From Pseudomonas svalbardensis (GTDB taxonomy: Bacteria > Pseudomonadota > Gammaproteobacteria > Pseudomonadales > Pseudomonadaceae), in assembly GCF_030053115.1 (NCBI RefSeq), contig NZ_CP125619.1, forward strand, positions 3,979,501 to 4,043,500: a DNA stretch of 64,000 bases. Direction: 5' to 3'. A model generated the notes under the pieces. That model was given only the letters and a program-made list of their open reading frames with translations, searched no databases and was not told the DNA's origin. The translations under genes were made by a program, and so were the position numbers. Positions within the stretch are counted from its first letter, which is position 1; each line of letters begins with the position of its first letter. Below, in pieces: positions 30,601 to 40,171 of this stretch.

Positions 30601-32482
30601 GATTGTTGCGCAACGCTTCGGTGACGAACTCGTCGATCTCGTTGCCGAGCTGACGGGTCACACCGCGAATGATCGCCCCTGCCGCTTCGTCCGCAGTCGC
30701 CCCGCTGCCGACAAACGCCAGCGGGTTGAGGAAGGCCGCGATCAGACCAAGTTGCGAGTCCGGGTTGTTCGGGTCAGTGAGGAGCGGATTGAACTCGGGG
30801 TCGAAGCGATCGACGGTCTCGGTCAACATCGAGTGACCGAAGCGGTACACCACGTGGGCGAACTCGGCGAGGATTGCCGGGTTGATCGAGGTGTCATACC
30901 CGTTGGGTGCAAGGAATTCGTCGATCTGCGGCTGAATGGTCCGCGCGAACTCCTCGAACACCAAGTGCTGGTACTGCATCTCGGTGCCGAACTTGGCGGC
31001 CTGGAACAGGCGTTCGCCGTCCCACACCAACGCCGCGATTTCGGCGGGTGTAGTCGGTATCGCGGTCACGTCGTCCACCAGCCACTCATTGAGGAAGGCC
31101 AGATCGCCGGCGGCAAGGAGGGTGTCCTTGGATTGCTGGACCAGGCGGTTGTGCTCGGAGTGGAACACATGGTGCACCGTGGTCAGGCCGATGTTCTCGT
31201 TCACCCGGCCGTCGCCGGCAATGTAGTGAGCGTCGAGCAGTTCGTTGTCGTAGGTCAGGTTTTTGCCGCCCGCGCCAACGGGCTGCGCATTGCCGATATC
31301 GGCGTCAGCATCCGCCTGCAGAACCCCGCCGACGACTACCGGCGCGGCATTGTGGGCGATGTCGTCGAGGAAGCCATGCCCGGTGCTCACAGCGCTGGCC
31401 AGACTGATCGGAGCATCCCGGTTGCCTTCGACCAGTTGCGTGACGTCATCAGCCGTCCCGGCGATACCGTCAGCACCGTTACTAACGCGCATCACCACCT
31501 GTGGCATGCCGCTCGGCCCCCGGATGAAGCTGCCATACGCATCGGTTGCCAGCAGCGGCACGCTGTGCACATCGGCGTCGGTCAGGTTGATACCGAGAAT
31601 GTCACGGGCCTGGGCCTTGACCACTGCCCAGGTCGCCATGCCGCCATTTTCGCCATCGCCATCATCGGCAGTGCCGAACTTGCCGTCGGCGCCGAGATCG
31701 CGGTTGGTAATCAAGCGCCCCGTTGCAACAGGGTCACCTGCCGCGTTGAGGACATACTCGCGCAGGAACACCTGATGCGAGGGGTGCGAGCTGTAAGTTT
31801 GGCTTTGGTCCACGAACGGCGAGGTGGTGTTGGGCTGGCCATCATCGGCAGTGCCGAGTATTCCGTCCGCGCCGGGGGTATGCACTGCCCGTGACAGCAC
31901 CATGAAGTTGGTCGGGCTGCCCGGCACGAACAACGGATCGTCCGGCTGCAGCGGAATAAACACGAAGTCGGTACTGCTCTTGCTGAGCAGGTCGAGGCCG
32001 TGGTCGAAGAACTGGCCAAAGAAGGTCATCCACGAGTTGAAGCCGGCGGTCAGACCAACGTCCGGCGACTGGTTGGGGATGAAGAACACTTCCTTGTCGT
32101 CAGCCGTACCGAACACGCCATCCAGACCGGGGCTGATCACCGGGTTTGCACCGCCGTTCGCCGCTACTGCGGCCGGGTTGTTAGCGGTCTGGTCGGCAAT
32201 CAGGTTACTGATAATCCGTGGCTGCGGGTCGACCACCGTTCCTGTCCCGGCGTACGCCGCTCGATACTGGGCATCAAGCAGACGCAAGAAGGAATTGTCC
32301 GCGGCGCCAAATTCGGTTTGCCCGGCGACCAGGTTGTTGTAGCTGCCATCGACGGTGCGCAGGCCGAATGGCACCTGGCTGTTGGGTAGCAAATCACTGA
32401 GGCTGGCGCCGTCGGCATGCGCTTCTGCGATGAAGATTTGCTTGAGGATGAACTCCAGGTCCGACTTGTTGAAATTGGCCAT
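21605..32482 (-). CDS. Giant duplicated animal-type haem peroxidase with RTX repeats, type I secreted
   Basis: A 3625-residue secreted protein. Order: peroxidase domain 1 (about 1-890), RTX repeats (905-1230), Ig-like segment (1340-1470), peroxidase domain 2 (from Met1497 to about 2415), RTX repeats (2428-2700), Ig-like segment (2850-2970), three Ig-like repeats (2970-3270, two nearly identical at a 99-residue period), RTX array (3275-3560), and a type I secretion tail ending ADFILAT. Each peroxidase domain has the distal His ([11 protein letters not shown]; His161, His1699), the EHNRL motif (Arg446, Arg1979) and the proximal His ([15 protein letters not shown]; His550, His2084). Such peroxidase-RTX proteins are called peroxicins in some classifications; P. 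putida has a relative, PehA. The substrate and site of action are inferred as extracellular oxidation. GAGGG precedes the ATG. Confidence 0.9.
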   Translation of the reverse strand: MANFNKSDLEFILKQIFIAEAHADGASLSDLLPNSQVPFGLRTVDGSYNNLVAGQTEFGAADNSFLRLLDAQYRAAYAGTGTVVDPQPRIISNLIADQTANNPAAVAANGGANPVISPGLDGVFGTADDKEVFFIPNQSPDVGLTAGFNSWMTFFGQFFDHGLDLLSKSSTDFVFIPLQPDDPLFVPGSPTNFMVLSRAVHTPGADGILGTADDGQPNTTSPFVDQSQTYSSHPSHQVFLREYVLNAAGDPVATGRLITNRDLGADGKFGTADDGDGENGGMATWAVVKAQARDILGINLTDADVHSVPLLATDAYGSFIRGPSGMPQVVMRVSNGADGIAGTADDVTQLVEGNRDAPISLASAVSTGHGFLDDIAHNAAPVVVGGVLQADADADIGNAQPVGAGGKNLTYDNELLDAHYIAGDGRVNENIGLTTVHHVFHSEHNRLVQQSKDTLLAAGDLAFLNEWLVDDVTAIPTTPAEIAALVWDGERLFQAAKFGTEMQYQHLVFEEFARTIQPQIDEFLAPNGYDTSINPAILAEFAHVVYRFGHSMLTETVDRFDPEFNPLLTDPNNPDSQLGLIAAFLNPLAFVGSGATADEAAGAIIRGVTRQLGNEIDEFVTEALRNNLLGLPLDLPALNLARGRDTGIPTLNEARREMYASTGDSQLKPYISWADFADHLKHPESLVNFIAAYGTHDTITAATTLADKRAAALALVFGGTGSPADRLDFLNSTDAYANVTLAGKDGLLGTADDVTGVTITGLDDIDFWVGGLAEQKMPFGGMLGSTFNFVFETQMEALQNGDRFYYLSRVAGLNFGTELENNSFAKLMMLNTDVTHLSNTVFLTPTFTLEVNQANQFTNLGVDGKADPTGGIMINGVEIVPLVIRDNPNTAGLDSNYLQYTGEDHVVLGGTADNDIIVSGDGDDTLYGDGGNDRLEGGAGNDAVLGGAGDDIITDSFGDNRLEGNAGNDVIVAGSMLVGGNLILGGDGQDFIITTEDVSTTFGGQGDDFILGAKTNLPATGGEGDDWIEKGTQDGAPGDNASPLLNDDTIGNDIFVGGGGFDEMIGEGGDDIFVGSDAQDNMDGMSGFDWVTHKNDRVGVTVDLTMAALAQPHGNAPNQNNGPFNPVGASPASILDRFAEVEGLSGSQFGDVLKGDNVNAVTIVDHGGATGSALTNVALIRGLEQFLADAGLPTTGFATGNIILGGNGSDLIEGRGGDDLIDGDKWLNVRIAVYDVGDVNHTGPEIASFDSMVDMIPFMIDGTYNPGQLKAVREILPGTSTGGAAFDTAIFSGLQSEYVVTRDTRGTANVADDVWTVTDTEVGRDGTDTLLHIERLQFADTQQVLVPGLNAQPLGSPTVTDANGGAITVGDTLTVNVAGVRDANNIAVGNLQGFINNASVSYFWQFEADPGTGIFEDIILLPAGDLAFQSADGTAFKVSPDLAGLSLRVKAIYQDGHGTTEVLFSQPTAVVEPGAPVVPTAQTPVVNATAGGEGLNMVRSDLNFILDQIKIAEADAAGQDILSLIPNIRAPLGLRAVDGSNNNLMNHNGINNTEFGAADNVFPRVTDPVFNPAEGAPAGFFGPGSPAIPGSSYQQTSGYVFDSQPRTISNLIVDQTSNNPAAYATAYDPGADGVLNFGAEDNDDVLKDGTRIVASPGMDGQFGTADDHDVYLFENTTADAGLSAPFNAWMTFFGQFFDHGLDLLTKGGSGTIFIPLQPDDPLYVPGGHTNFMVLTRATNLPGADGVLGTADDIHEHTNTTSPFVDQNQTYSSHPSHQVFLRGYELTDNGPIATGRLITNRDLGADGKFGTADDTEIGGMATWKVVKAQANDILGIHLTDADVDNSPLLATDAYGNFIKGPNGFPMVVMKGVDGLGGTADDVLVEGNPLSPISLTNAVRTGHQFLADIAHNAAPVFSSGVLVPDADSAIGNAVPANPHTGANLAYDNELLDAHYIAGDGRVNENIGLTAVHAIFHSEHNRLVAQTKDTVLDSADLAFLNEWLLTPVSGLPANQTEIDALVWNGERLFQAAKFGTEMQYQHLVFEEFARTIQPNVDLFFAPTQVYDVDLDASIVAEFAHTVYRFGHSMLTETVDRFDVDFNVVGDPNSADPDQQLGLIAAFLNPLAYAASGVTPEDATSAIVRGMTRQAGNEIDEFVTEALRSNLLGLPLDLPAINIARGRDVGIPSLNAVRRDIYSQTGDTQLKPYTSWVDLVQHLKHPESLINFIAAYGTHDTITAATTLEGKRAAALALVFGGTGAPADRLDFLNGTGTWANVTRAGKDGLLGTADDLKGVTVTGVDAIDLWIGGLAEEKTPFGGMLGSTFNFVFENQLEKLQDGDRFYYLERTAGLSMNAELESNSFAKLIMANTSATHLPGLVFSDPAFYLERDQSKQYNDGLGNADPLGENGEKVVFRDNPLTAGPDANYIKYTGEEHIVLGGTNNADILIASEGDDTVWGDGGNDRIEGGDGNDQLRGGAGDDIISDRGGDDNIQGGDGNDVLHGGNGVNLIIGGFGNDFIVTGEDASEAIGGHGNDFILGSKANEQDMGNEGDDWIEKGTSDGAPGDNFDPLGNDPVIGHDVFIGGNENDKFNGEGGDDIMVGSLGFGDRYIGGSGYDWATFKGLAQGVTIDFTDRFFDVPPLPGSGASAQVSFDIMEGLSGSSHGDFLRGDNEDATSLPSAGATGSVLTNIDLIDGLADLLPAGATFFDGGNIILGGGGSDLIEGRGGDDIIDGDKWLNVRISVRANADGTGAEIATFNSMEPLVPFMLNGTYNPGQLVIVREILTGTDSFDTALFSGTAGEYGVEIDGDTVIVTDSVAGRDGVDRLTGIERLQFADVAQLSGVGTAQNNDPSGHLAILDAGTGVRDDTPVAGQLLRVSDRAVHDADSQSVTNPTGAVTGGVAYFWQVENIAGSGIYDDITFVAAGEATRASGTTYRVTDDVAGLNIRVRAVYQDAKGTLEIVDSSGNSTPTEGPTVIGLAVQNQLLTADPTSIIDADGLSTTQFTYQWQANDGLGFVNIAGATGSTFALGQAQVGQEVRVVIGYVDNFGVAESVSSNILGPVDNVNDAPTQGPTVTGLAVQNQLLTADPASIIDIDGLSNPQFTYQWQASNGPDFVNIAGATDSTLALGQAQVGQQVRVVIGYVDDFGVAESASSNILGPVANINDAPTGALLISDTTPDQGQVLTALTAGIADADGLGTFSFQWQQGVGASFTDINGATAATFTPGAAQVNLQLRVIVRYTDGFGTLESVTSAATVAVAALGVVLQGNALDNTLTGTVGNDVLFGLGGNDTLNGLAGIDQLFGGTGNDILNGGDDNDVLNGEDGNDTLNGGLGADAMNGGAGNDTFVVDNVGDLVTEALGGGTDLVQTSLTSYQLGANVENLTYTGAGDFTGTGNAQANTITGGVGNDLLNGGAGADRMLGGAGNDTYVVDAALDVVVEVAGGGTDTVQTSLASYTLGGNVENLTYTGVGNFVGNGNGLNNVITGGGGNDTLNGGGGNDQLFGGIGTDTLNGGTGNDFIDGGTGNDTVTGGAGNDMMVASSGNDIFMFAAGFGTDQIIGFDADAVGGQDRLDISAFGVTAATFAGNVIITDVGADTLISSAGPESIRLVGVADATTVTAADFILAT
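22990..23590 (-). repeat. Tandem near-identical 99-residue Ig-like repeats
   Basis: Two copies of a 297-bp unit inside the peroxidase gene. The block CACACCGAAGT-ATCCACGTAACC occurs at about 23041 and 23338 with one or two base changes, and the nearby protein [19 protein letters not shown] is nearly the same in both. A third, more diverged copy lies at about 22690-22990. The near-identity shows a recent duplication or gene conversion. Confidence 0.85.
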
Positions 32483-33164
32483 TTAGATTGCCCTCGATCT
32501 CTTTGGGGAAGGGCACGGGACGATAAGAATCCTCCCACGCCCAGTCCGGTGCTGGCTTGCGCAGTGTGTTGGTTCTTTTTTTTGGGCGAGCGCTGGCGCG
32601 GGATGGCAAAGCCGTTACACGGCCCCCCGGGATGCACGCCTGGAATTCGCGAAAGAATGGCTCACTAAGCGATTAGGCAGAGCGAACCCGTGCCCTGGGA
32701 GGGCCATGGAAACTTGAAGAAAAGGCGAACTTCTTGAACATCCCCTTCACTCTGCAGAAGAACGAAATCATCGACATGTGTGCTCCATCGGGAAAATCTT
32801 GACGCCTTGCGTTGCCAAAAAGTTGACAGACTCCAGGCGGCCGGCCCCCTCAATGACTGAGACTAAAGTTCCATAGCGAAAAATTGTCAATTTTACGACA
32901 CGAAAAACAGACGACTGGTGATTGACCTATTAACTAGCTGTTTTTATGAGACTTATAGGAATTCATTCGCAGCATTAGAGCGAAATGTTATTTCAGATTG
33001 TTACGACCACACCTACGCTGCTAGCCATGAGAGCGACGCAGTGATTTGCAGGTGATGCGCCCCTAGAGCGACCAACCTGCGTCTCAACCAGCTGCCTGCG
33101 GAACTGCATCTGTTAGTTGTTGCGCCGCAAGGGCAAACGGCTTTTTGAAGAGGGGTCACCCAAA
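32483..33164. promoter_or_regulatory. Divergent intergenic region, giant peroxidase and type I secretion genes
   Basis: A 680-bp gap with an AT-rich stretch at about 32870-33010. It must hold promoters in both directions. I found no secure regulator site. Reading frames here (such as 32665-32853, minus) have no ribosome site or family resemblance and were not called. The long untranslated space suggests complex control. Confidence 0.4.
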
Positions 33165-34901
33165 ATGCACAAACAATCGAGCACTCGATCAGAACTGGCT
33201 GACGCTCTCTTTCGACTTCGCCGCAGTTTTTACTCGCTCGCAGGGTTCAGCGGCGTGATCAACGTCATGATGTTGACGCCAGCTATATATATGTTGCAGG
33301 TCTATGATCGGGCCTTGGTCAGTCGCAACGTCACAACGTTGACGATGTTGACCATTCTGGTGATAGGCCTGTTCATGCTGATGGCCACGCTGGAAATGTT
33401 CCGCACCCGCGTGCTGATCCGGGTCGGCAACTGCCTCGACATGGACCTCAATCGACGCATTTTCACCGCAGCATTCGAGCGTAACCTGAGCCGCGCCGGT
33501 GGTAATCCGGCCCAGGCCCTGCAGGATCTCGCGCAGGTGCGTCAGTTCCTCACCGGCAATGGCCTGTTCGCTTTCTTTGATGCGCCATGGACGCCGATCT
33601 ACCTGCTGGTCGCCTATCTGATCCACCCGCTGCTCGGACTGATCACGCTGATCGGCTCGCTGATTCTGGTGGGCCTGGCTTATCTCACCGAGAAGGCGAC
33701 GCAAAAGCCACTGACCGAAGCCAATCAAGCCGCCCTCTCCTCCGCCAGCTACGCCAACAACAACCTGCGCAACGCCGAGGTCATCGAGGCCATGGGCATG
33801 CTGCCGTCGATCGGCAAGCGCTGGTACCAAAGCCATTTGCGCATACTGGAAATGCAGACCCTGGCCTCCGACCGTGCCGCCCTGATCAGCAGCACCGGGC
33901 GCTTCGTGCGTATCACTTTGCAGTCGCTGATCCTCGGCGCCGGCGCGCTGCTGGCGATCGAAGGCAAGATCACCCCCGGGATGATGATTGCTTGCTCGAT
34001 CCTCACCGGCCGCGCGCTGGGCCCGGTGGAACAAGTCATCGCGTCGTGGAAGCAGCTGCTTGGCTGCCGTTCGGCTTGGGGCCGGTTGAACGAGATGCTG
34101 AACGACTATCCGCGCCGGCCACCGAGCATGTCGCTGCAGCGGCCGCTGGGCATGCTGGCGGTGGAGAATGTGTATGCCGGCGCCCCCGGCACCGGCAACA
34201 CGATTCTGCGCGGGGTGAGCTTCAACCTTTCCCCCGGCGAAAGCCTTGGCATTATCGGTCCATCCGCCTCGGGCAAATCCACCCTCGCCCGCCTGTTGGT
34301 CGGCGTCTGGCCGGCACAGGCCGGCAAGGTGCGCCTGGACGGCGCGGACATATTCACCTGGAACAAGGGCGAACTTGGCCCCTGGCTCGGTTACCTGCCA
34401 CAGGACGTGGAGCTGTTCGAAGGCACCATCGCCGACAACATTGCGCGCTTTGGCGAAGTGGACAGCGACGCGGTCATCCGCGCCGCCAGGACGACTGGAG
34501 TCCACGAGATGATCCTGCGTCTTGCGCAGGGTTATGAGACCCGTCTGGGCACCGATGGCAGCCCGCTTTCCGGTGGCCAGAAGCAACGCATCGCCTTGGC
34601 CCGCGCGCTGTATGGAGAACCCAATCTGATTGTGCTGGACGAGCCGAACGCCAACCTCGACGACGTCGGTGAAAAGGCCTTGGTCGATGCGCTGGCCCAA
34701 CTCAAAAACCGCGGCGCCACCGTCATTCTGATTTCCCACCGTCCCAATGTGCTCTGCGCCGTCGATAAGGTGCTGATGCTGCGCGACGGCGGCGTGCAGA
34801 TGCTCGGCACTCGCGACGAAGTATTCGCAGCGCTGCGCAAGGCCAGTGTGATGCCTGCAGGCGCGTCAACTCCGCTGGCCTCCGTCAAAGCACGGGAGTA
34901 A
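33165..34901 (+). CDS. Type I secretion ABC exporter (PrtD/AprD type)
   Basis: A 578-residue permease fused to an ATPase, located in the inner membrane. Six membrane segments (about 20-300) precede the nucleotide-binding domain: Walker A GPSASGKST (365-373), signature LSGGQKQRIALARALYGEP and Walker B LIVLDEPNANLD. It lacks the C39 peptidase domain, which suits RTX-type substrates with an uncleaved C-terminal signal. The ATG at 33165 was preferred (GAGGGG upstream); the frame also allows 33117. It is followed by the fusion-protein gene six bases later, and it very probably exports the giant peroxidase encoded divergently. Confidence 0.93.
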   Translation: MHKQSSTRSELADALFRLRRSFYSLAGFSGVINVMMLTPAIYMLQVYDRALVSRNVTTLTMLTILVIGLFMLMATLEMFRTRVLIRVGNCLDMDLNRRIFTAAFERNLSRAGGNPAQALQDLAQVRQFLTGNGLFAFFDAPWTPIYLLVAYLIHPLLGLITLIGSLILVGLAYLTEKATQKPLTEANQAALSSASYANNNLRNAEVIEAMGMLPSIGKRWYQSHLRILEMQTLASDRAALISSTGRFVRITLQSLILGAGALLAIEGKITPGMMIACSILTGRALGPVEQVIASWKQLLGCRSAWGRLNEMLNDYPRRPPSMSLQRPLGMLAVENVYAGAPGTGNTILRGVSFNLSPGESLGIIGPSASGKSTLARLLVGVWPAQAGKVRLDGADIFTWNKGELGPWLGYLPQDVELFEGTIADNIARFGEVDSDAVIRAARTTGVHEMILRLAQGYETRLGTDGSPLSGGQKQRIALARALYGEPNLIVLDEPNANLDDVGEKALVDALAQLKNRGATVILISHRPNVLCAVDKVLMLRDGGVQMLGTRDEVFAALRKASVMPAGASTPLASVKARE

Positions 34902-34907
34902 ACGATC

Positions 34908-36248
34908 ATGCAAATGAACCAACACACCGACATGATTCTCGCCGATCCCAGGAACGAAGTGGATCTGGACGTCGGTAAGCCCGTGCGCTGGGGCATGTTG
35001 CTGATGCTCGCCGGCTTCGGCGGTTTCCTCCTGTGGTCCTGGCTGGCGCCGCTGGATGCCGGCGTGGTGGCGACAGGCACGGTAAAAGTCACCAGCAATC
35101 GCAAAGCCGTGCAGCATCTGAGCGGCGGCACCGTGGAGGCCATTCTTGTTCGCGAAGGCGATTCAGTGAAAAAGGGCCAGGAGGTGGTCCGCCTTGACTC
35201 GCTGCGTGCCGCTGCCGAACAGGGTGCGGTCAGCGCCCAGTACATCGTCAGCAAGACGGTGGAAAACCGCCTGGAAGCGGAACGTGACGGCCGCGATGTG
35301 GTGAACTACGATCCCGAATTGCTCAAGCGCTTCGGGAATGACCACCGCCTGGTGGCCGCCATGAGTCTGCAACAACGCCTGCTGGACACCCGGCGCGCCG
35401 GCCTCGCTGGCGAAATCAGCATCCTGCAGGAAAACCTCGCGGCGTCGGCGGTGCAGCTCAAGGGACTGCAGCAGGTCTATGGCTCCCGCGCCTCGCAGAT
35501 CAACTTCCTCAACCAGGAACTGAAAGGCACCCGCGTGCTGGCGGCCGAAGGCTATGTGCCGCGCAACCGTCTGCTTGAACTGGAACGCAGCAATGCCGAC
35601 CTCTCCGCCGGCCAGGCCGAGAACCTCAATAACATCGCTCGCATACGTAGCCAGACCACCGAAATCAAGTTGCGCATCCTGCAGCGCCAGCACGATTACC
35701 AGAAGGAAGTCGAATCGCAGCTCACCGACACCGCCAAGGAAAACACCACCCTGGCCGACCGCTTGCGTGCGCTGGACTATGAAGTGACCCACACGGTAAT
35801 TCGCTCGCCGATCGATGGCATCGTCCAGTCCCTGAGCATTGCGACCATCGGCGGGATCATTCAGCCCGGCTTCAAGATCATGGAAATCGTTCCGGACAAC
35901 GAACCGCTGCAGGTCGACGCGATGATTCCCGTGCAGGCCATCGACAAGATGGTCCCCGGCCTGGCCGTAGACATTGCCTTCCCGGCCTTCAACCATGCCC
36001 AGACGCCGAACATACCCGGCCGCGTGAAAACCGTTTCCGCAGACCGCCTGCTCGACGAGGAAAGCAAGGAACCGTTCTACCTGGCTCAGGTAGAAGTCAC
36101 GCCCGATGGTATGAGCCTTCTTGGCAGCAATCACATTCGTCCCGGTATGCCCGCCAGCGTCACCATCAAGACTGGCGAGCGCAACATGATGAGCTATCTT
36201 CTCAAACCAATGCTTGAGCGTGTTGACAGCTCCTTCAAGGAACAATGA
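34908..36248 (+). CDS. Type I secretion membrane fusion protein (HlyD family)
   Basis: A 446-residue periplasmic adaptor linking the ABC exporter with the outer membrane channel. One membrane segment near 29-48 (GMLLMLAGFGGFLLWSWL), a lipoyl-like half (GGTVEAILVREGDSVKKGQEVVRLDS), a long coiled-coil of alpha helices (about 100-290), then the second lipoyl half and beta barrel (SPIDGIVQSLSIATIGGIIQPGFKIMEIVPDNEPL). This arrangement fits AprE/PrtE proteins. The gene starts six bases after the ABC gene. Confidence 0.92.
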   Translation: MQMNQHTDMILADPRNEVDLDVGKPVRWGMLLMLAGFGGFLLWSWLAPLDAGVVATGTVKVTSNRKAVQHLSGGTVEAILVREGDSVKKGQEVVRLDSLRAAAEQGAVSAQYIVSKTVENRLEAERDGRDVVNYDPELLKRFGNDHRLVAAMSLQQRLLDTRRAGLAGEISILQENLAASAVQLKGLQQVYGSRASQINFLNQELKGTRVLAAEGYVPRNRLLELERSNADLSAGQAENLNNIARIRSQTTEIKLRILQRQHDYQKEVESQLTDTAKENTTLADRLRALDYEVTHTVIRSPIDGIVQSLSIATIGGIIQPGFKIMEIVPDNEPLQVDAMIPVQAIDKMVPGLAVDIAFPAFNHAQTPNIPGRVKTVSADRLLDEESKEPFYLAQVEVTPDGMSLLGSNHIRPGMPASVTIKTGERNMMSYLLKPMLERVDSSFKEQ

Positions 36249-36249
36249 A

Positions 36250-37578
36250 ATGGACCGTCATTGCCTGATCTTCTGCCTGCTGGCGCTGTCCCTCCCGGCC
36301 AGCGCCATGGACCTCAAACAAGCCTGGGATCTGTTGCAGTATCAAGGCCCTGTCTATCGCGCCGCCGTGCATGAAAAGGAGGCTGGTGTGGAAAACCGCG
36401 CCATCGGCATGGCGGGTTTGCTACCGCAGATCAGTGCCTCGGCCTACGACAACAAGGTCAATGGCACCCAGCGCCAGAGCGGCGTCGAAAGGGATCTCGA
36501 CTACGACTCCAAGGGCGCTAACGTGCGCTTGCGCCAGCCGCTGTTCAACAAACAGAAAATGGCCGAGTACCGCCAAGGTAAACAGCGTGCCGACTACAGC
36601 GTCGCGGTGTTCGATGCCAAGAGTCAGGACGCCGCGGTGCGCCTCGCCGAAAGCTATTTCGACGTGCTTTTGGCCAGCGAAACCATCGTCCTCGCCAAGT
36701 CCAAGCTGAGCGCCTTCGATGAGCAACTCGCCTCGGCGAAACGGCGCATGGAGCTGGGGGCCGGCACCGTCACCGACATCGACGAGTCGGTCGCTCGCCG
36801 CGACCTCGCCGCGGTTGAGCTGATCGAAGCGCAGGACAACCTGGTCAATGCGCGCCGCAAGCTTGAGGAGTACATCGGAGAAACCCCCGAATCCCTGACC
36901 ACCTTGCGTCCGAGCTTCAATACGCCACCGCTGCTACCGAGCAACCTGCAGGACTGGTTGGTCAAAGCCCAGAGCGACAGCCCGCTGATCCATGCGCGCC
37001 GTCATAGCAGCGACCTCGCCGAAGAAGAAGTAAAGCGCGCCAGGGCCGGCCACTGGCCGACACTGGATTTCGTTGCCGGCTACACCGCGGGCGATAGTCA
37101 ATCAATCTCCGAGCTCAATCAACGCAACCGCTACGGCTCAATCGGGCTGGAAGTAAACTTCCCGTTGTACAGCGGTGGCGGCACCAGCGCGTTGACCCGC
37201 CAGGCCAGTGCCAATAGCTATAAGGCCCTGGACGAACTCGACGCCACGCGCCAGGAAGTCATCACCGGTACCACCCGTGAGTATCGCGGCGTACAGAGCG
37301 GCGCCACACGTATTCAAGCGCTGGAGAGAGCAGTGGAGTCCAACGAACGCTCGCTGACTTCGACACGCAAAGGCTTCAAAGAAGGAGGCACCAGCACCAA
37401 CTCGGATGTCCTCAATGCCGAAGAGCTGCTCTTCGTTGCGCGTCACGATCTGTTCGAGGCCAAGCTGCGCTACTTGATGTCGCGCCTGCGTCTGGCCTCT
37501 TCGGTGGGCAGTCTGGGCGACGACGATATCGACCACATCAACGACTACCTCGGCCCGGAACTGTTGGTCACCAACTGA
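36250..37578 (+). CDS. Type I secretion outer membrane protein (TolC family)
   Basis: A 442-residue protein with a signal peptide (MDRHCLIFCLLALSLPASA) and the two TolC-type repeats of helices and strands (SAYDNKVNGTQRQ; NFPLYSGGGTSALTRQASANSYKAL). It forms the outer membrane channel. The ATG at 36250 was chosen over an upstream in-frame start at 36214 because it gives a clean signal peptide; it begins two bases after the HlyD gene stop. The three genes form one operon. Confidence 0.92.
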   Translation: MDRHCLIFCLLALSLPASAMDLKQAWDLLQYQGPVYRAAVHEKEAGVENRAIGMAGLLPQISASAYDNKVNGTQRQSGVERDLDYDSKGANVRLRQPLFNKQKMAEYRQGKQRADYSVAVFDAKSQDAAVRLAESYFDVLLASETIVLAKSKLSAFDEQLASAKRRMELGAGTVTDIDESVARRDLAAVELIEAQDNLVNARRKLEEYIGETPESLTTLRPSFNTPPLLPSNLQDWLVKAQSDSPLIHARRHSSDLAEEEVKRARAGHWPTLDFVAGYTAGDSQSISELNQRNRYGSIGLEVNFPLYSGGGTSALTRQASANSYKALDELDATRQEVITGTTREYRGVQSGATRIQALERAVESNERSLTSTRKGFKEGGTSTNSDVLNAEELLFVARHDLFEAKLRYLMSRLRLASSVGSLGDDDIDHINDYLGPELLVTN

Positions 37579-37682
37579 CTTTCACCAGCGCGGCAATTTT
37601 TACAAGGTGGTCGGCAGAACCCGGGCACGCAACAGCGTTCCCTTCGCCCACCTTCGAGGATGCGCCGCTTCATCCGCCTGCA

Positions 37683-38528
37683 TTACTCAACCAAACTACT
37701 CAACCCATACAACTGCGACCTCCGATCCAGATGCAAATCATTACGTGCACTGATTCGCTTGTTCCGCGCCTCAGCAAGATTCAGCGTCGCCAACAAAATC
37801 TGCTCGCCACCCTGCTCCGCCCCCCCTGCCACAGGGTAGCCATCGGCATCGACGATCACCGAGCCCTGCACCCAACTGCCCCCACGTTCATGACCATGCC
37901 GATCACAGGCGGCGATGAACATTCGGTTGACCGAGGCGTTGGCCTGGACTCGCACAACTTCGGCCGGACGCTCGGTTTGAGGCCGTGGCCCATCGGGCCA
38001 ATTCACCGGTGCGCAGAGCAGGTCCGCACCGGCCAGCGCCGGGAGTCGCACCCACTCGGGGAATTCCAGGTCGTAGCAAATCAGCATGCCGATCCGTCCA
38101 TGAACGGTTTCTACAACCGGCGGCGCGTCGTTTCCGGCGCTGAAGATTTCGTTCTCGCCATCCCAGAGGTGCGCCTTGCGGTACACGGCGCGCAGACCTT
38201 GGGCATCGATCATCGCCGCGCTGTTGGCCAGTTTATCGCCGGCTAACCGCTCGCAGAATCCACCCACCACGACGATGTTCAATTCCCGGGCCAGCGCCGT
38301 CCACAGAAGCAAGGTCGGCCCTTCGACGGTTTCCGCCAGGGACAGGGCTTCGCTGCGGTCGGCAAACAAGTAGCCGCTCTGGACCAGCTCAGGTAGCACC
38401 ACCACCTGGGCGCCCTGGTAGGCCGCCGAGCGAATCGCCCGTTCGGTCAGCTTCCGGTTGTAAGCGAGGTCGCCTATTTTTGGCGCCAGTTGGCAGCAGG
38501 CGACCACGGTACTTTTGGTGCTGTTCAA
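37683..38528 (-). CDS. Nitrilase-superfamily carbon-nitrogen hydrolase
   Basis: A 281-residue amidase-type hydrolase. The catalytic triad is visible: Glu47 (LPELVQSGY), Lys118 (YRKAHLWDGE) and Cys151 (LICYDLEFPEW). Its four-base overlap with the NCS1 permease gene (38525-38528) shows that the two work together: uptake then hydrolysis of a nitrogen-containing compound, perhaps a ureido, amide or ring product. The natural substrate is unknown. Confidence 0.88.
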   Translation of the reverse strand: MNSTKSTVVACCQLAPKIGDLAYNRKLTERAIRSAAYQGAQVVVLPELVQSGYLFADRSEALSLAETVEGPTLLLWTALARELNIVVVGGFCERLAGDKLANSAAMIDAQGLRAVYRKAHLWDGENEIFSAGNDAPPVVETVHGRIGMLICYDLEFPEWVRLPALAGADLLCAPVNWPDGPRPQTERPAEVVRVQANASVNRMFIAACDRHGHERGGSWVQGSVIVDADGYPVAGGAEQGGEQILLATLNLAEARNKRISARNDLHLDRRSQLYGLSSLVE

Positions 38529-40024
38529 CGCCCCTCCTCCACAGACTGATGAGCCATGGAAACAATGTCGCTCTCGGTGATCGAGTCGATAATCCGGTGT
38601 TCGTACTCAAGGTCTATCGAACGGCTGAGGAGGTAATACGTCAGGCCCGAGACCACCAGGCCAACCAGCCAGGCGATATCCACGCCTTCCAGCATCCGCG
38701 CCAGCGGCCCGACGAACACCTCTTTGCCGGCCGCCGCATCAAAGATGTAGAAGAAGGGCACCATGGCGGCGAAGCCAATCAGATAAGAGACGATGCCGCG
38801 AAATTGCCAGGCGCCGTAAATGCCCTTCGGCGTGAAGAAATGCGGGATCGCGTAGCGGCCTTTGCGCACGAAGAAGTAGTCCACCAGATTGACCGCGGTC
38901 CACGGCACGAGGAAGTACAGCAGCAGTACGAGGAAGGTGTTCAACAGGGCGATCCCATCGCCTTTGATCGACAGCACACAGATCAACAAAATGACGCTGA
39001 TCGCGGAGATCGACATCACTCGGGCGCGAGGTGTCGGCGTGATTTTTTTGATCGAATCCACACCCGTCAGCAACGTCAGCATGGCGCTGTAGGTGTTGAG
39101 CGCAATGATCGGCAGAAAGCCCGCCACCGAAACGATCACCAACACATTGCCCAGGCCTGGAATCATCGAAGAACCGACCTGGTTCAGCGCCACCAGCGCA
39201 TCCGCCGCTTTCAGTTGCTGAGCAAGCCAGGCCCCGAGGCCGATCATCCAGCCGCCCGACAACGAAGCGCCGATAAATACGGCGGCGATCAGTTTTGGCC
39301 GACTGGTATTTTTCGGCAGGTAGCGGGAATAGTCAGAGACATAAGGCGCATAGGAAATGTTGTAGCTCGCGCCAATGGCAAACAGTGTGGCGAATGCAAT
39401 CCAGCTGAAACCCAGGTCGGTCGCCGGAGTGACGCCCTCCTGGCCTGCGCCGAACATCAAGGCGATGGTGACCAGCGCATACAGCGGCAACGTTGCGAGC
39501 AACGCCCACTTGAAGGCTTTGTGCATCAGGTCATGGCCGTAGATCGACAGCAGCGCGCCGATCAGCACCACCGCAATGGCGACGATGGTCGGGTCGATGC
39601 CAAACACATGTTCGAGGCCGTTCATGATCAGCGAGATGTTCACCACGTTGAAACCGACGAACACAAACATCGTCGCCATCAAGGCCAGGATCACCCCGCG
39701 ATAACCAAACTGCGCACGCGACTGGATCATTTGCGGCAGGCCCATTTCCGGACCTTGCGAGCCATGAAACGCCATGAAAATGGTGCCGAACATGATGCCC
39801 AGCGCACCGGCCAACATCGTCCACAGCGCCGACAAACCAAGGCTTGGGCCGACAAACCCGATGGAGATGGTGAAGAAGTGGAAATTGCCTAGAAACCAGA
39901 AAGGGCCCTGGCTGCTGAGCTTGGCGTGACGTTCGTTTTCCGGAATGTAATCGATCGAGTGGCCTTCGATGGCCAACCCGCTGCTCGCCTCGATGGCGTG
40001 CGCAGATTGAGGGGACCCTGACAT
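38525..40024 (-). CDS. NCS1-family nucleobase/cytosine-type permease
   Basis: A 499-residue membrane protein with about 12 predicted segments. The opening ENERHAKLSSQGPFWFLGNFHFFTISIGFVGPSLGLS and the later SYNISYAPYVSDYSRYLP are typical of NCS1 permeases (CodB, allantoin and cytosine carriers). It is first in a two-gene operon with the nitrilase and is divergent from a LysR regulator. Substrate not proven; a cytosine- or purine-like, hydantoin-like or related molecule is likely. Confidence 0.88.
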   Translation of the reverse strand: MSGSPQSAHAIEASSGLAIEGHSIDYIPENERHAKLSSQGPFWFLGNFHFFTISIGFVGPSLGLSALWTMLAGALGIMFGTIFMAFHGSQGPEMGLPQMIQSRAQFGYRGVILALMATMFVFVGFNVVNISLIMNGLEHVFGIDPTIVAIAVVLIGALLSIYGHDLMHKAFKWALLATLPLYALVTIALMFGAGQEGVTPATDLGFSWIAFATLFAIGASYNISYAPYVSDYSRYLPKNTSRPKLIAAVFIGASLSGGWMIGLGAWLAQQLKAADALVALNQVGSSMIPGLGNVLVIVSVAGFLPIIALNTYSAMLTLLTGVDSIKKITPTPRARVMSISAISVILLICVLSIKGDGIALLNTFLVLLLYFLVPWTAVNLVDYFFVRKGRYAIPHFFTPKGIYGAWQFRGIVSYLIGFAAMVPFFYIFDAAAGKEVFVGPLARMLEGVDIAWLVGLVVSGLTYYLLSRSIDLEYEHRIIDSITESDIVSMAHQSVEEGR

Positions 40025-40130
40025 ATGAGTGTTCCTATGCTGGTGATTGTTGTTTTTATGGGCAAGGCGCCGGTTTCATTGCAATGTAGAGCGTTGGTCA
40101 GGGCTGTAAAATATCGCAGGCACACTGTTC

Positions 40131-40150
40131 ACATAGATCCACGTCTATGT
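40131..40150. promoter_or_regulatory. Palindromic candidate operator for the LysR regulator
   Basis: ACATAGATCCACGTCTATGT has perfect 7-bp arms (ACATAGA, TCTATGT) with a 6-bp spacer, in the divergent gap. It lies 22 bases before the LysR ATG and 107 bases before the permease start. This spacing suits a LysR binding site controlling both directions. Function is inferred from symmetry and position. Confidence 0.6.
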
Positions 40151-40171
40151 AAGTGAGTATCGGGAGCACGC

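Noticed and set aside
32665..32853. 62-codon frame between the giant peroxidase and exporter genes
   Set aside because: No ribosome site, no signal or domain, and it ends within the promoter region.
38480..39892. 470-codon frame antisense to the permease gene
   Set aside because: It is the complement of a membrane protein gene and encodes a His/Gln/Arg-rich sequence without any domain.
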